In this document: piece after piece, positions 14,926 to 23,536 of the stretch
Numbering within the stretch: the first letter of the stretch is position 1
Layout of the letters: each line of letters starts with the position of its first letter
Assembly: GCA_016188495.1 (NCBI GenBank)
Contig: JACPHU010000008.1
Span: 1 to 48,037, forward strand
Direction: 5' to 3'
Length of the DNA: 48,037 nt
DNA from: Candidatus Uhrbacteria bacterium
GTDB lineage: Bacteria; Patescibacteriota; Patescibacteriia; UBA9934; GWF2-40-263
Program-made: the position numbers and the translations under genes
Notes under the pieces: generated by a model
The model's database searches: none
What the model was told of the DNA's origin: nothing
Seen by the model: the letters and a program-made list of their open reading frames with translations, nothing else

Positions 14926-16713
14926 TTAAAGAGGAAGTTTTGAGGCTTGTTGTGCGCGGTCAATAAGTTCAGCAGATGGAATCATCACATCTTCCTCTTG
15001 TCCAAAGACATTGATCTTGTAATCCCCTCCTTCAACTTCTTTGGCTCCAATCACAATGGTCCATGGAATTTTTGAGGTGGCGGCATCACGAATCTTTTTA
15101 CCGACTTTATCATTAGAAATATCTACGTCTGCTCGAATACCTGCTTGGACGAGCTGATTCAATAATGTCTGTACAAAGCCAATATGATCTTGCCCCACGC
15201 TCACCAGACGCACCTGCTCAGGAGCAAGCCAGAACGGAAACACACCAGCAGTGTGTTCAAGAAGGTTTGAAAGGAAACGCTCGATAGAACCCATGATAGC
15301 CGCATGGATCATCACCACGCGTTCTTTCTCTCCTGCCTCATTCACACAGGTTAAATTAAATCGCTCTGGCTGAAGACGATCGACTTGAATGGTCGCTACT
15401 TGCCATTCGCGTCCAATAGAATCTTTGGTAATAAAGTCGATTTTTGGTCCATAAAACGCGGCTTCCCCTACGCCCATAAAATAATCGGCTCCACGTTCCA
15501 CAAGCATTTCTTTCAAACCTGACACAGATTTCTCCCAAACATCCAATCCTCCAAGATACTTTTCCATGTGTTCTGGATCGTGTGTAGAAAGTCTCAAACG
15601 AAGTTTAAACCCGAAGGCCCCGTAAAACGTCTCAATAATATCCCAAATCTTCATAGCTTCCTCTTTCACTTGGGATTCTCGGCAAAACACATGGGCATCG
15701 TCTTGGGTAAAGGATCGCAAGCGTGAAAGTCCGTGCAACTCTCCTGTTTGCTCGTCGCGATAACACATGGTCGTGTTGGCAAGGCGTTGTGGCATTTCCC
15801 GATAACTATGAGACTTTCGGTCAAAGATCTGCGTGTGATGAGGACAGTTCATCGGTTTCATGGCAAAGATATGACCTTCACGAGTCTCAATCTTAAAAAG
15901 CTCATCTTTAAACTTATCCCAATGGCCAGATGTCTCATACAACTCTTTCTTGGTGATATGAGGAATTTCAACCCGTTGATATCCACGAGCCTGACGTAGA
16001 GTCCACACAAATTCATCCAGTTTATTGCGCAACAAGGTTCCTCGAGGGGTCCAGAGAGGCAATCCAGGACCCACAAGGTCTGAAAACACGAACAGATCCA
16101 ATTCTTTTCCCAATTTTCGATGATCTCGCTTTTTCGCCTCTTCTAACATGACAAAATACTGATCTAGTTCTTCTTGGGTTTCAAAACACAATCCGTAAAT
16201 ACGCTGCATTTGGGCGTTGTGCTCATTACCTCTCCAATAGGCGCCAGCGAGCTTCCACAGTTTAAAGGCCCCGACCTCTTTCACGCTACTTACATGAGGA
16301 CCTCGGCACAGATCAACAAAATCTCCTGTATGGTACACAGAGGCCGTATCTGGATGCTCCACATCAATATCCTGTGCCTCGTCCGCATTGATTTTTGTCG
16401 TTCCCTTTTCTCTCAAATCTCTGAGCAGCTCGACTTTAAAATCCTGGTTTTTTTGTGCAAAAAGACCCACGGCTTGGTCCATAGACAATTCCTCTCGGAT
16501 CATCTCGTGACCTTCCTGAATGATACTGCGCATTTCACGTTCGATCTTCTCGAGATCCTCTTCTGCAATAGGTGAAGGGAAAAGAATGTCATAAAAAAAA
16601 CCGTTTTCTATGACAGGTCCCACTCCCAGCTTTACTCCTGGATAGAGTCGCTGGGCAGCCGCTGCAAGAACATGGGCGGCGGTATGTCGCATGGCATGTT
16701 GTTTATCGTGCAT
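14926..16713 (-). CDS. thrS: Threonyl-tRNA synthetase without the TGS domain
   Basis: The protein charges tRNA-Thr. From ATG 16713 it has 595 aa and begins directly with the editing domain: HxxxH at 10 and 14 (RHTAAH), then DLCRGPH with the editing Cys/His pair. The class II catalytic core follows, with RYRDEQTGELHGLSRLRSFTQDDAH (motif 2 region), and then the anticodon-binding domain (VRLVSVGQDH...DVDISNDKVGKKIRDA). The usual 60-residue N-terminal TGS domain is missing. Starts at 16755 or 16758 are possible and would add a hydrophobic stretch that does not look like TGS. No start has a clear ribosome site. It is divergent from the 16870 gene. Confidence 0.9.
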   Translation of the reverse strand: MHDKQHAMRHTAAHVLAAAAQRLYPGVKLGVGPVIENGFFYDILFPSPIAEEDLEKIEREMRSIIQEGHEMIREELSMDQAVGLFAQKNQDFKVELLRDLREKGTTKINADEAQDIDVEHPDTASVYHTGDFVDLCRGPHVSSVKEVGAFKLWKLAGAYWRGNEHNAQMQRIYGLCFETQEELDQYFVMLEEAKKRDHRKLGKELDLFVFSDLVGPGLPLWTPRGTLLRNKLDEFVWTLRQARGYQRVEIPHITKKELYETSGHWDKFKDELFKIETREGHIFAMKPMNCPHHTQIFDRKSHSYREMPQRLANTTMCYRDEQTGELHGLSRLRSFTQDDAHVFCRESQVKEEAMKIWDIIETFYGAFGFKLRLRLSTHDPEHMEKYLGGLDVWEKSVSGLKEMLVERGADYFMGVGEAAFYGPKIDFITKDSIGREWQVATIQVDRLQPERFNLTCVNEAGEKERVVMIHAAIMGSIERFLSNLLEHTAGVFPFWLAPEQVRLVSVGQDHIGFVQTLLNQLVQAGIRADVDISNDKVGKKIRDAATSKIPWTIVIGAKEVEGGDYKINVFGQEEDVMIPSAELIDRAQQASKLPL

Positions 16714-16805
16714 AAAAATCAATAAAAAAAGCTCACCACAACATTTATCTTTCATCACGGTGATAACAAAACGATAACGCTCTGGCCAACTTTGGTCAAG
16801 AAAAA

Positions 16806-16833
16806 TTGATAAAAACTCATTTTATGCTATGAT
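16806..16833 (+). promoter_or_regulatory. Promoter of the second duplicated module
   Basis: TTGATA at 16806-16811, a 16-nt spacer and TATGAT at 16828-16833 with an extended TGC before it. It shares TTTTATGCTAT and a downstream TATAATTT with the promoter at 13320, so the two modules appear to share regulation. Confidence 0.75.
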
Positions 16834-16869
16834 TTATTTATAATTTGCTTGTTTAATTCTCTCTTACTT

Positions 16870-17214
16870 ATGGAATCATTTAATACTTTTCCACCCGGAG
16901 GACATGAACATCAACCATCATTGAATCCAGAAGAACTAAAAAAACTAGGGATAGAAATAAAAGGATATGGCGATGATAATGAGGAAGAAGAGGAAGACCC
17001 AGAAAAAGATTTTCGCAAGAAACTTAGCTTAAAACCAGACGAGTTATCACTTGAAGACGAAGTTGAGGATGAAGACGAATCAGAAGAAGAGCAGGAAGAA
17101 GAACAAACTCTTTCACCAACAGAAAACGCAAGTCTGGATGATGATACAGAACTCATCCATGAGGGCAGTCGTGTTGACGAAATCTCAACTGATGACGCAC
17201 AAAATTTCTTATAA
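16870..17214 (+). CDS. Very acidic small protein, unknown function
   Basis: A 114-aa protein dominated by Glu and Asp (for example DDNEEEEEDPEKDF and EDEDESEEEQEEEQ), so probably disordered. The N-terminus is MESFNTFPPGGHEHQPSLNPEELKKLGIEIKGYG. It carries no motif I can name. ATG 16870 is preferred over an in-frame TTG at 16849, which lies very near the predicted transcription start. It takes the place held by the 331-aa protein in the first module. Both contain a short segment resembling ELKK/NEA..MGIELNTY versus ELKKLGIEIKGYG near the N-terminus, perhaps a shared docking motif. Confidence 0.7.
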   Translation: MESFNTFPPGGHEHQPSLNPEELKKLGIEIKGYGDDNEEEEEDPEKDFRKKLSLKPDELSLEDEVEDEDESEEEQEEEQTLSPTENASLDDDTELIHEGSRVDEISTDDAQNFL

Positions 17215-17250
17215 CGAATCCTAACTACCCCCTAAATACAAACAAACACT

Positions 17251-17598
17251 ATGACACGCGAGGAAGTTATCACACTCGTTCAGGACTCTGATCTGAATGA
17301 GACCGTTCAAACAGCTCTGATTAAACGCATCACAGAAGAAGGACTCACACAGGATGTGTTAGATGCCTTAAAAGAAGCGTTCCAAACAGAGATTGATAAA
17401 GGCTTTGAGACGCTAGGGATCGATATCTCTGATACACCTGAATATAAAGAGAAAGAAGCGGCAATGGTGAAGGAAGTAGAAGCGGCAAAAGCCGACTTTG
17501 ATTCTGCCATGGCTGATATTGACCAGCAGACGAAGACCTTACAGCAGGAAACCAGCAAAGCGCTGGATGAGCTGGAGGCAGAGGTGATTAGGGAATAA
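17251..17598 (+). CDS. Acidic helical 115-aa protein, copy 2
   Basis: Nearly the same protein as 14426-14779: the first 45 residues differ at one position and the whole differs at roughly a dozen, including a C-terminus two residues shorter. At the DNA level long stretches are unchanged, including synonymous positions, so the copies are young or are kept alike by gene conversion. It is the second gene of the second module and is followed after 8 nt by the 208-aa gene, unlike copy 1 which ends at a terminator. Function unknown. Confidence 0.8.
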   Translation: MTREEVITLVQDSDLNETVQTALIKRITEEGLTQDVLDALKEAFQTEIDKGFETLGIDISDTPEYKEKEAAMVKEVEAAKADFDSAMADIDQQTKTLQQETSKALDELEAEVIRE

Positions 17599-17606
17599 GG
17601 AAAAAT

Positions 17607-18233
17607 ATGAATCCATTTCAAAAAACAGAAAAAGGTTCACCTGAAGAAACTTCAGGTGAACCTAAAAAAGGTGAACGAAAAGAAATAATAAGCTCTGAAA
17701 CAACAGATGAACGGATTGCTACCATCCTAGAAAAAGCGAACGGTAAATTCTCATTTGTTTTAGAAAAATTGTCTGATTATAAATTAAGAACTAAACAAAG
17801 AATTAGGAATTTTATACAAAATTTTCCAGAAAATCTACAAAAAGTTGCTAGAGATGTAACAGAATGGAATGATGCCCAGATTGACAAAATAAATAATGAT
17901 CCAGCATTGCAACTACTCAGTAAAAAAACTCTACAAATGATAGACGCTGGAAATAGAATAGGAAAAAACTTAGAATCAAAATATGTCATCGTACAAAAAA
18001 TCATGAAAATTTACGACCTCACCGAACAACAATTTAAAGAATCAGAACAAAATTTTGCCATTACTGCATCCCGATTTATCAGTCGTGTAAAAACTACTAA
18101 AGAGACATTCATGAATTGGGTAAACAAAAAACGCAAAGAAATATCTGGAATAGGAGAGTCTAAACGTCAGGATCAACTTCTTACAAAACTTAATAAACTA
18201 CAAAAAATCGAATCGGAATCAAAATCTGATTGA
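17607..18233 (+). CDS. Helical protein with an early coding hairpin, unknown function
   Basis: A 208-aa Lys-rich, helical protein with no recognised domain or membrane segment. Its first 25 codons hold a perfect 14-bp inverted repeat (17633-17663). It is notably A/T-rich in codon choice (AAA, ATA, AAT) compared with the core genes, suggesting acquired or fast-evolving sequence. The middle (QRIRNFIQNFPENLQKVARDVTEWNDAQIDKI) and end (FISRVKTTKETFMNWVNKKRKEISG) are amphipathic helices. The motif FMNWVN recalls GLMNWYN in the 331-aa protein of the first module, so the two may be distant relatives in C-terminal architecture. The gene ends at a hairpin terminator. Confidence 0.7.
   Translation: MNPFQKTEKGSPEETSGEPKKGERKEIISSETTDERIATILEKANGKFSFVLEKLSDYKLRTKQRIRNFIQNFPENLQKVARDVTEWNDAQIDKINNDPALQLLSKKTLQMIDAGNRIGKNLESKYVIVQKIMKIYDLTEQQFKESEQNFAITASRFISRVKTTKETFMNWVNKKRKEISGIGESKRQDQLLTKLNKLQKIESESKSD
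17633..17663. repeat. Perfect 14-bp inverted repeat inside a coding region
   Basis: Arms 17633-17646 (AGGTTCACCTGAAG) and 17650-17663 are perfectly complementary around a 3-nt AAA loop, starting 27 nt after the start codon of the 208-aa gene. On the minus strand the hairpin is followed by TTTTTCTGTTTTTT, so it could stop antisense transcription. On the plus strand no U-tract follows. Confidence 0.75.
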
Positions 18234-18235
18234 TC

Positions 18236-18266
18236 AAAAAATCATCCAAAAATTTGGATGATTTTT
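18236..18266. terminator. Bidirectional terminator between convergent genes
   Basis: AAAAAATCATCC and GGATGATTTTT flank an AAAAATTT loop. A-run and T-run on opposite sides allow it to act on both the 208-aa gene and the minus-strand gene ending at 18283. Confidence 0.8.
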
Positions 18267-18282
18267 ATGTTATTCCTAAAAT

Positions 18283-19485
18283 CTACCGAATATCAATATA
18301 AATGTGATCTTTCAAACGTGGAACCGTATGAACCCAGAAGGGGAAAAAATCTACTTGAACATTTGTGGCAACTCCTTCTGCAAGAAGAAGATCACTCACC
18401 TCTTGCTCTGTCATTCCCACAAATCTCGCCACATGCAACGCCTCGCTTGTTTGAGATGTAATGGCAGGAGCAGATAGAGTCACATGAATATTTGCTTCCT
18501 GGTTTTCTTGATTGACTCCATCAACAGAAACAACCATGGTACTTGGATCTACTTGGACAAATTCCTGACCTTGTCCCAGGCCTTCATACAGTTTGGCTGT
18601 GGCGATCTTCTCTAAAGCTTGTTTATCGTAAAATACAGCGGTCACCTTAATGGTCAAGGTCACATCAAACGCTTTCGCTTCTGTTCCAGGTTCAACGCTA
18701 AAAACTTTTTCAACCGTTTCTGCCTCATAGGAAGCGCCAGAAAACGTTTCATCCGCTTCTGCAAGCAACATTTCTTTCGCATCGTTCATTAATGATTCTT
18801 GAAGCGTGAGAGCGGCCGCTTCCATTTCCTCTTGGGAAACAATAGCGATCGTTGAAACACCTCCGGTAAACGCTTCTGAACTTTCTGCATACACAGCAGA
18901 TTGACGTGCTTCAGAAAGACCAGGGATCGTGAATCGTGTTGGTTTGATATCTCCCGAAGCTCCTGGAAGATCCGCGTACACTTGTGCCTCTACACTGCCA
19001 CCTGCAGGAATAGTCACGGCTGATTTAAGACGAAACAATATCCCCTCTTGAGACAAAAGCCGCGTGGTTGCCACAAGGGCTTGAGCAAAAGAAAGATTGT
19101 TATAAATCTTCACGGTCCCTGTAGAAATATCCTCTACGGTTTTAGAAGAAGTTCCTGTTGGAGTAAAAGATTGGGTTTTTCCAAGCGTGCCAGAGAGTAT
19201 TTGGCCATGAACATCGGTTGGACGAGTTGGTGTGGCAAAAACATTCGCAACGAATTCCGTAGTAACCGGCGCTTGACTAGACTCCACATGGATAACGGCT
19301 TGAACGGTCGAAAGATATAAAACAGCCAACAGGGCGCACGCAACCAAAATAATAAACGTTAACGCGATCCGTCGATACATGATAAGCGGAATAGCCGCAG
19401 GCTGATGGAGATCTGGTGTTTTTTTCTGAGCTCCTCCTGTCACGACGGCCACACGCTTCTTAGGAACAGTCTTCTTGGTGGTCAT
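18283..19485 (-). CDS. Baseplate-J-like single-pass membrane protein
   Basis: A 400-aa protein with a basic cytoplasmic N-terminus, one membrane helix (about residues 43-65, ALTFIILVACALLAVLYLST) and a large outside domain. Segments such as GTVKIYNNLSFAQALVATTRLLSQEGILFRLK and GGSVEAQVYADLPGASGDI match proteins often labelled baseplate J-like in Patescibacteria. The role of these is not established; an envelope or surface function is likely. ATG 19485 is chosen because the -10 box TATACT (19494-19499) overlaps the alternative upstream start at 19503. The mRNA would then be nearly leaderless. It lies directly downstream of dnaE. Confidence 0.75.
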   Translation of the reverse strand: MTTKKTVPKKRVAVVTGGAQKKTPDLHQPAAIPLIMYRRIALTFIILVACALLAVLYLSTVQAVIHVESSQAPVTTEFVANVFATPTRPTDVHGQILSGTLGKTQSFTPTGTSSKTVEDISTGTVKIYNNLSFAQALVATTRLLSQEGILFRLKSAVTIPAGGSVEAQVYADLPGASGDIKPTRFTIPGLSEARQSAVYAESSEAFTGGVSTIAIVSQEEMEAAALTLQESLMNDAKEMLLAEADETFSGASYEAETVEKVFSVEPGTEAKAFDVTLTIKVTAVFYDKQALEKIATAKLYEGLGQGQEFVQVDPSTMVVSVDGVNQENQEANIHVTLSAPAITSQTSEALHVARFVGMTEQEVSDLLLAEGVATNVQVDFFPFWVHTVPRLKDHIYIDIR

Positions 19486-19493
19486 ATAGTTCC

Positions 19494-19499
19494 AGTATA
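19494..19499 (-). promoter_or_regulatory. Extended -10 box giving a near-leaderless mRNA
   Basis: On the minus strand TTTTGCTATACT ends eight bases before ATG 19485. Transcription about seven bases after the box would begin within one or two bases of the start codon. The same box precedes the gene at 5311. Confidence 0.55.
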
Positions 19500-19509
19500 G
19501 CAAAATTTT

Positions 19510-22500
19510 CTACTCAACTGAAACATTTTGTCTTCCAACTAATTGCGCGATGGCGCTAATGATCCCCTCTGTCGGGGCAACAGTGTAATCCGTTTGAATA
19601 CGTCTCATCTGTCCGGCAGCCTCAATAAGAAAACACACAGGCTTTGCTCCAGGAGAACCTAAAAGAATTTCACGCAACTGTTCAATCATTTCCGGAGTTG
19701 GTTTTCCTTTCAGAGCAATAGAGAGCGAACCTCGGTGAAGAACAGCAACGGGAGGTGCTTCTTCAGACAACGACTGTCTGAGCGTATCTGAAATCCACTG
19801 CCCCCCTTTGAGCATGGACGCGATATCCGGTATAGCCTGTTCATCAAGAGAAATAAAACTATTGGCAAGAAGTTTCGGTTCTTCGCCTTCGCGAATAGAA
19901 ACCTTAGCGGATACCAACACCATTTGATCTGGAACCAAGACAGATTTAACCTCCTTAAATGTCCTGGGAAACACAATGATCTCTGTCTGACCTGAGAGAT
20001 CTTCAAATCCAACAAACGCCATGGGATCCCCTTTTTTCGTGATAATTTCCTTCACGGTTGTGATAATTCCCCCGCAACGCACAAACTCTCCATCTCGTTG
20101 CTGGGAAACCTGTACGCAGTCTAATAACACACCTTTAAACGCCTGGGCAAACGGTTCATAAGGATGGCTGCTGACAAACAATCCCAACAATTCCTTTTCC
20201 CAAAACAACAGTTCGCGCATAGAGGCAGGTTCGACCTCACGCAGGGATAATCGTTGTGGCATCACCTGGGGGGAAGCGGAAAAAAGACTTTGCTGCTGGG
20301 AAGCTTTTTCCTTTTGAATATTTCTATTGTAGATAAGCATTCGTTCTGTATTTTCCAACAACTGTTTGCGTTCTCCGAAACGATCCAACGCTCCTACTTT
20401 GATGAGAGCTTCCAGAGATTTTTTATTGAATGCTCGATGAGAAACGCGCTCGGCAAAATCTGTCAGGTCTTTAAACTCCCCTCTCTCCTTTCGTTGCGTA
20501 ATAATAGATTCGATCACTTCTTCTCCTAAGTTTTTAATCACCAACAATCCAAAACGAATCTGTGTATCGCTGATAAACGTAAAATCTTTGAGTGATTCAT
20601 TAATGTCCGGTGGCAACACCGCAATACCCATACGAGTACATTCCTTCACTGCTTCGGCAATCTTCTCCAAATCTCCTGACTCCGCGGTCATGAGGGCCGT
20701 CATATACTCCGCAGGAAAATTCGCCTTCATGTAGGCGGTCTGATACGCCACCATTCCGTAAGAAGCCGCATGAGCTTTATTAAATCCGTAAGCTGCAAAC
20801 GGTTCAATGAGCTTCCAAAGTTCTTGGGCTTTGGCTTTGGAAAGGCCGTGCTCCACAAACCCGTCAATCAGTTTCACTTTTTGTTGGGCCATTTCCTCTG
20901 GAATTTTCTTTCCCATGGCTTTGCGCAATTTATCCGCCTCAAGCCACGTGTATCCGGCCAAATGAATAGCCGCAAGCATCACGTCATCTTGATACACCAA
21001 AAGTCCATAGGATTTCTGGAGAAAATTCTCCATACGCGGATCCATGAAATGGACCAAGGAAGAATCGTGCTTGCGACGAATATACTCAGGGATCACTTCA
21101 ATAGGGCCCGGACGATACAACGCTACCATGGCCATAATGTCCTCCACACGTCGGGGCTTGAGATCCATCAAGTACTTAGTCATGCCGTCTCCGTTGAGCT
21201 GGAAGACTCCCATCGTGTGGCCGGCTGCTAATAAATGAAAGGTCTTTTCATCGTTTACGGGAATCGTGTCTGTAACGACCTCGATCCCCTTCACCGTCTT
21301 CACCAGCGCCACCGCATCTCCCAAAATCGAGAGGTTCCTGATTCCCAAAAAATCCATTTTCACGAGTCCCGCAGCTTCTACGGATTTCATTTCATACTGA
21401 GTGATAATTTTTCCCTCCCGCGTATCAATCTGCAACGGAGTAAAATCTGTCAGGTCCGTGGGAGAGATAACCGTTCCCGCGGCGTGGATAGAAACGTGCC
21501 TGGCACAACCTTCGATCTGTCGCGACAAATCAATGACACGACGGATATTGGCATCCGTATCAAATTTCTTTTTGAGGTCAGGCGCTTCTGACAGCGCCCG
21601 GGTAAGCGTCATAGGAAATCCTTGAGACCCCATTGGTACCAGCTTTGCCACTTCGTCAATCATCGCATAAGGAAATCCTAACGCGCGTCCCACATCCCGA
21701 ACACTGCCTCGGGCAAGCATGGTTCCAAAGGTACAAATCTGCGCCACTTTCTCGTATCCATATTTTTGACGCACGTAATCAAGCACCTCGTCTCGTCTAT
21801 TATCCGCAAAGTCCGCGTCGATATCAGGAGCAGAAGGCCGTTCAGGGTTCAAAAATCGTTCAAATGGCAATTGATACAACAAGGGATCAATAGAAGAAAT
21901 TCCAATGGAAAATCCGACCAATGAACCTGCGGCCGATCCACGGGTGGTGGTCACAATGCCGTTATTACTTGCCCAAGTAAGAAAATCAGAAACAATTAAA
22001 AAATAAGGACAAAATCCCTTTTGATCAATAATGTCCAACTCATAATTTAATCGCCCCACTTCTTCTTCAGAGAGTTCACGTTTACGTTTTTCTTGAAGGT
22101 TTTGAAACGCGCGATCCGTGAGCACCTGTCGAAACGACTTTCCTTCTTCAATTTCAAATTTTGGAAAATTCCACTTCCCCAGTTCCAAATCTACCTGACA
22201 ACGATCGGCAATAAGACGCGTATGTTCAATCGCCTCTGGAATATCTTTAAATCGCTGTTCCATGTACTCCCCACTGACCATGGAGGCGTCATAGTCAAAC
22301 TGGTTCATACGATCAAACTGTTCCAGTGTCTTCCCGCCTTTAATACAATTCAAAATTTTCCACGCTTCCACGTCTTGTGGTTTCAAATAGAAGGTGTTTT
22401 TGGTGGCAACCACAGGAACGCCTAACTCGCGTCCCAACCGAATCAGCTTTGTATTGGTTGCTTCCTGTTCAGCAATTTCGGGACGGTCAACAAGTTCGAG

Positions 22501-23016
22501 AAAAAAATTTCCTTCCCCAAAGGTCTGTACATACCAACGGATCACCTCTTTGGCCTGTTCCTCTTGATCCATTTTCAACAGATCATCAATCTCGCCCAGA
22601 TGTCCGCCGGAGAGAACAATCAATCCTTTCGCATGAAGAGCAAGCACCTCTTTATCAATACGAGGTTTGTAATAAAATCCTTCTAAAAATCCGATCGAGG
22701 AAAGTTGAAGAAGATTTTTATACCCTTCGTTATTTTGTGCTAGACACACAAGCCGGTAGGGCTTGGTGTCGATGTGCGCTCGCTTTAGGTGTCGTCCTTC
22801 GCGCGCCAAATAAAAATCAATTCCGAGAATGGGCTTAATGCCGGCATCCTTCGCCTTTTGATAAAACTCAATGGCGCCGTACATGGCCCCATTGTCTGTA
22901 ATGGCGACGCAGTCTTGTCCAAGCTCCTTCACATGCTTCAAAAGCTCCTTTGTTTTAGGCAAAGCCTCAAGAAGCGAGTAATGGGAATGGGTATGAAGGT
23001 GGACGAATTTACTCAT
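19510..23016 (-). CDS. dnaE: DNA polymerase III alpha subunit
   Basis: The 1168-aa replicative polymerase. The N-terminal PHP domain starts with HLHTHSHYSLLEALPK. The polymerase core has the acidic pair in PDIDADF and the third carboxylate in VKMDFLGIRNL. A helix-hairpin-helix region follows (FNKKSLEALIKVGALDRFGERKQLL), and near the C-terminus an OB-fold domain (GGIITTVKEIITKKGDPMAFVGFEDLSGQTEIIVFP). Length matches the DnaE1 type. ATG 23016 is preferred to the TTG at 23025; neither has a Shine-Dalgarno sequence. The gene is preceded by a terminator of the 99-aa gene, so it probably has its own promoter. Confidence 0.95.
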   Translation of the reverse strand: MSKFVHLHTHSHYSLLEALPKTKELLKHVKELGQDCVAITDNGAMYGAIEFYQKAKDAGIKPILGIDFYLAREGRHLKRAHIDTKPYRLVCLAQNNEGYKNLLQLSSIGFLEGFYYKPRIDKEVLALHAKGLIVLSGGHLGEIDDLLKMDQEEQAKEVIRWYVQTFGEGNFFLELVDRPEIAEQEATNTKLIRLGRELGVPVVATKNTFYLKPQDVEAWKILNCIKGGKTLEQFDRMNQFDYDASMVSGEYMEQRFKDIPEAIEHTRLIADRCQVDLELGKWNFPKFEIEEGKSFRQVLTDRAFQNLQEKRKRELSEEEVGRLNYELDIIDQKGFCPYFLIVSDFLTWASNNGIVTTTRGSAAGSLVGFSIGISSIDPLLYQLPFERFLNPERPSAPDIDADFADNRRDEVLDYVRQKYGYEKVAQICTFGTMLARGSVRDVGRALGFPYAMIDEVAKLVPMGSQGFPMTLTRALSEAPDLKKKFDTDANIRRVIDLSRQIEGCARHVSIHAAGTVISPTDLTDFTPLQIDTREGKIITQYEMKSVEAAGLVKMDFLGIRNLSILGDAVALVKTVKGIEVVTDTIPVNDEKTFHLLAAGHTMGVFQLNGDGMTKYLMDLKPRRVEDIMAMVALYRPGPIEVIPEYIRRKHDSSLVHFMDPRMENFLQKSYGLLVYQDDVMLAAIHLAGYTWLEADKLRKAMGKKIPEEMAQQKVKLIDGFVEHGLSKAKAQELWKLIEPFAAYGFNKAHAASYGMVAYQTAYMKANFPAEYMTALMTAESGDLEKIAEAVKECTRMGIAVLPPDINESLKDFTFISDTQIRFGLLVIKNLGEEVIESIITQRKERGEFKDLTDFAERVSHRAFNKKSLEALIKVGALDRFGERKQLLENTERMLIYNRNIQKEKASQQQSLFSASPQVMPQRLSLREVEPASMRELLFWEKELLGLFVSSHPYEPFAQAFKGVLLDCVQVSQQRDGEFVRCGGIITTVKEIITKKGDPMAFVGFEDLSGQTEIIVFPRTFKEVKSVLVPDQMVLVSAKVSIREGEEPKLLANSFISLDEQAIPDIASMLKGGQWISDTLRQSLSEEAPPVAVLHRGSLSIALKGKPTPEMIEQLREILLGSPGAKPVCFLIEAAGQMRRIQTDYTVAPTEGIISAIAQLVGRQNVSVE

Positions 23017-23070
23017 AAAATTCAAAAAACGCTCTTGTGCAGGAGCTTATCATTTCAAGGGTACAAATTC

Positions 23071-23101
23071 AAAACCCACCAAAGCGCTGGCATAAGGTGG
23101 G
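23071..23101 (-). terminator. Intrinsic terminator after the 99-aa gene
   Basis: On the minus strand CCCACC and GGTGGG enclose a partly self-pairing loop containing AGCGCT, followed by T4. It closely resembles the terminator at 23537-23566, suggesting the two share ancestry. Confidence 0.7.
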
Positions 23102-23125
23102 TGTGAGGAAAATCAATAAAAAAAT

Positions 23126-23425
23126 TTACACTTTTACTGAAGGTCTGGATCCCAAATTTTCTGCTGGTTTATCATCTCCTTCTTTTGAGTATCCTACCTT
23201 AGGATTAGTTTCTTGCCAGTTAGGTCGTGAGACTGCATCGTCATCACTCAGTTTTTCAAGCATCTCCGGCTTCGTGGGGTTTGTGTGTTCTGTATTATCA
23301 AACGGCTTTGGGTAATACAAGCTGCTATCTGTAACATTTTCACTGTCATCTTTATCTTTTCGTTTAAAAGATTCTGTATTGGGCGGTATATAACCCCTTT
23401 GTTCAATACTCATAATTGCGCACAT
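23126..23425 (-). CDS. Small hydrophilic protein, unknown function
   Basis: A 99-aa hydrophilic, Asp/Lys/Pro-rich protein, likely disordered, with no signal peptide or motif that I recognise. It may start at ATG 23425 or at ATG 23413. It lies between two similar terminators, so it is a single-gene unit. Confidence that it is a real gene rests on the fully open frame, acidic/polar composition typical of the small proteins here, and a terminator at the right place. Confidence 0.55.
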   Translation of the reverse strand: MCAIMSIEQRGYIPPNTESFKRKDKDDSENVTDSSLYYPKPFDNTEHTNPTKPEMLEKLSDDDAVSRPNWQETNPKVGYSKEGDDKPAENLGSRPSVKV

Positions 23426-23536
23426 TAAGTAATGACTTATAAAAACTATTATTACTTTACCAAAAAAGGAATATCCATCAAAACGTTCGACCTAAAATCA
23501 ATCCTTTCGTCCAGGTATTCATAGACGATTGTAAAC

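Noticed and set aside
16911-17156. Ser-rich minus-strand frame opposite the acidic gene
   Set aside because: It is the mirror of Glu/Asp codons (GAA, GAT, GAG) in the plus-strand gene, which has a promoter and follows module layout.
19486-19503. Start at 19503 for the baseplate-J-like protein
   Set aside because: It is a TTG that overlaps the extended -10 box; ATG 19485 fits the promoter.
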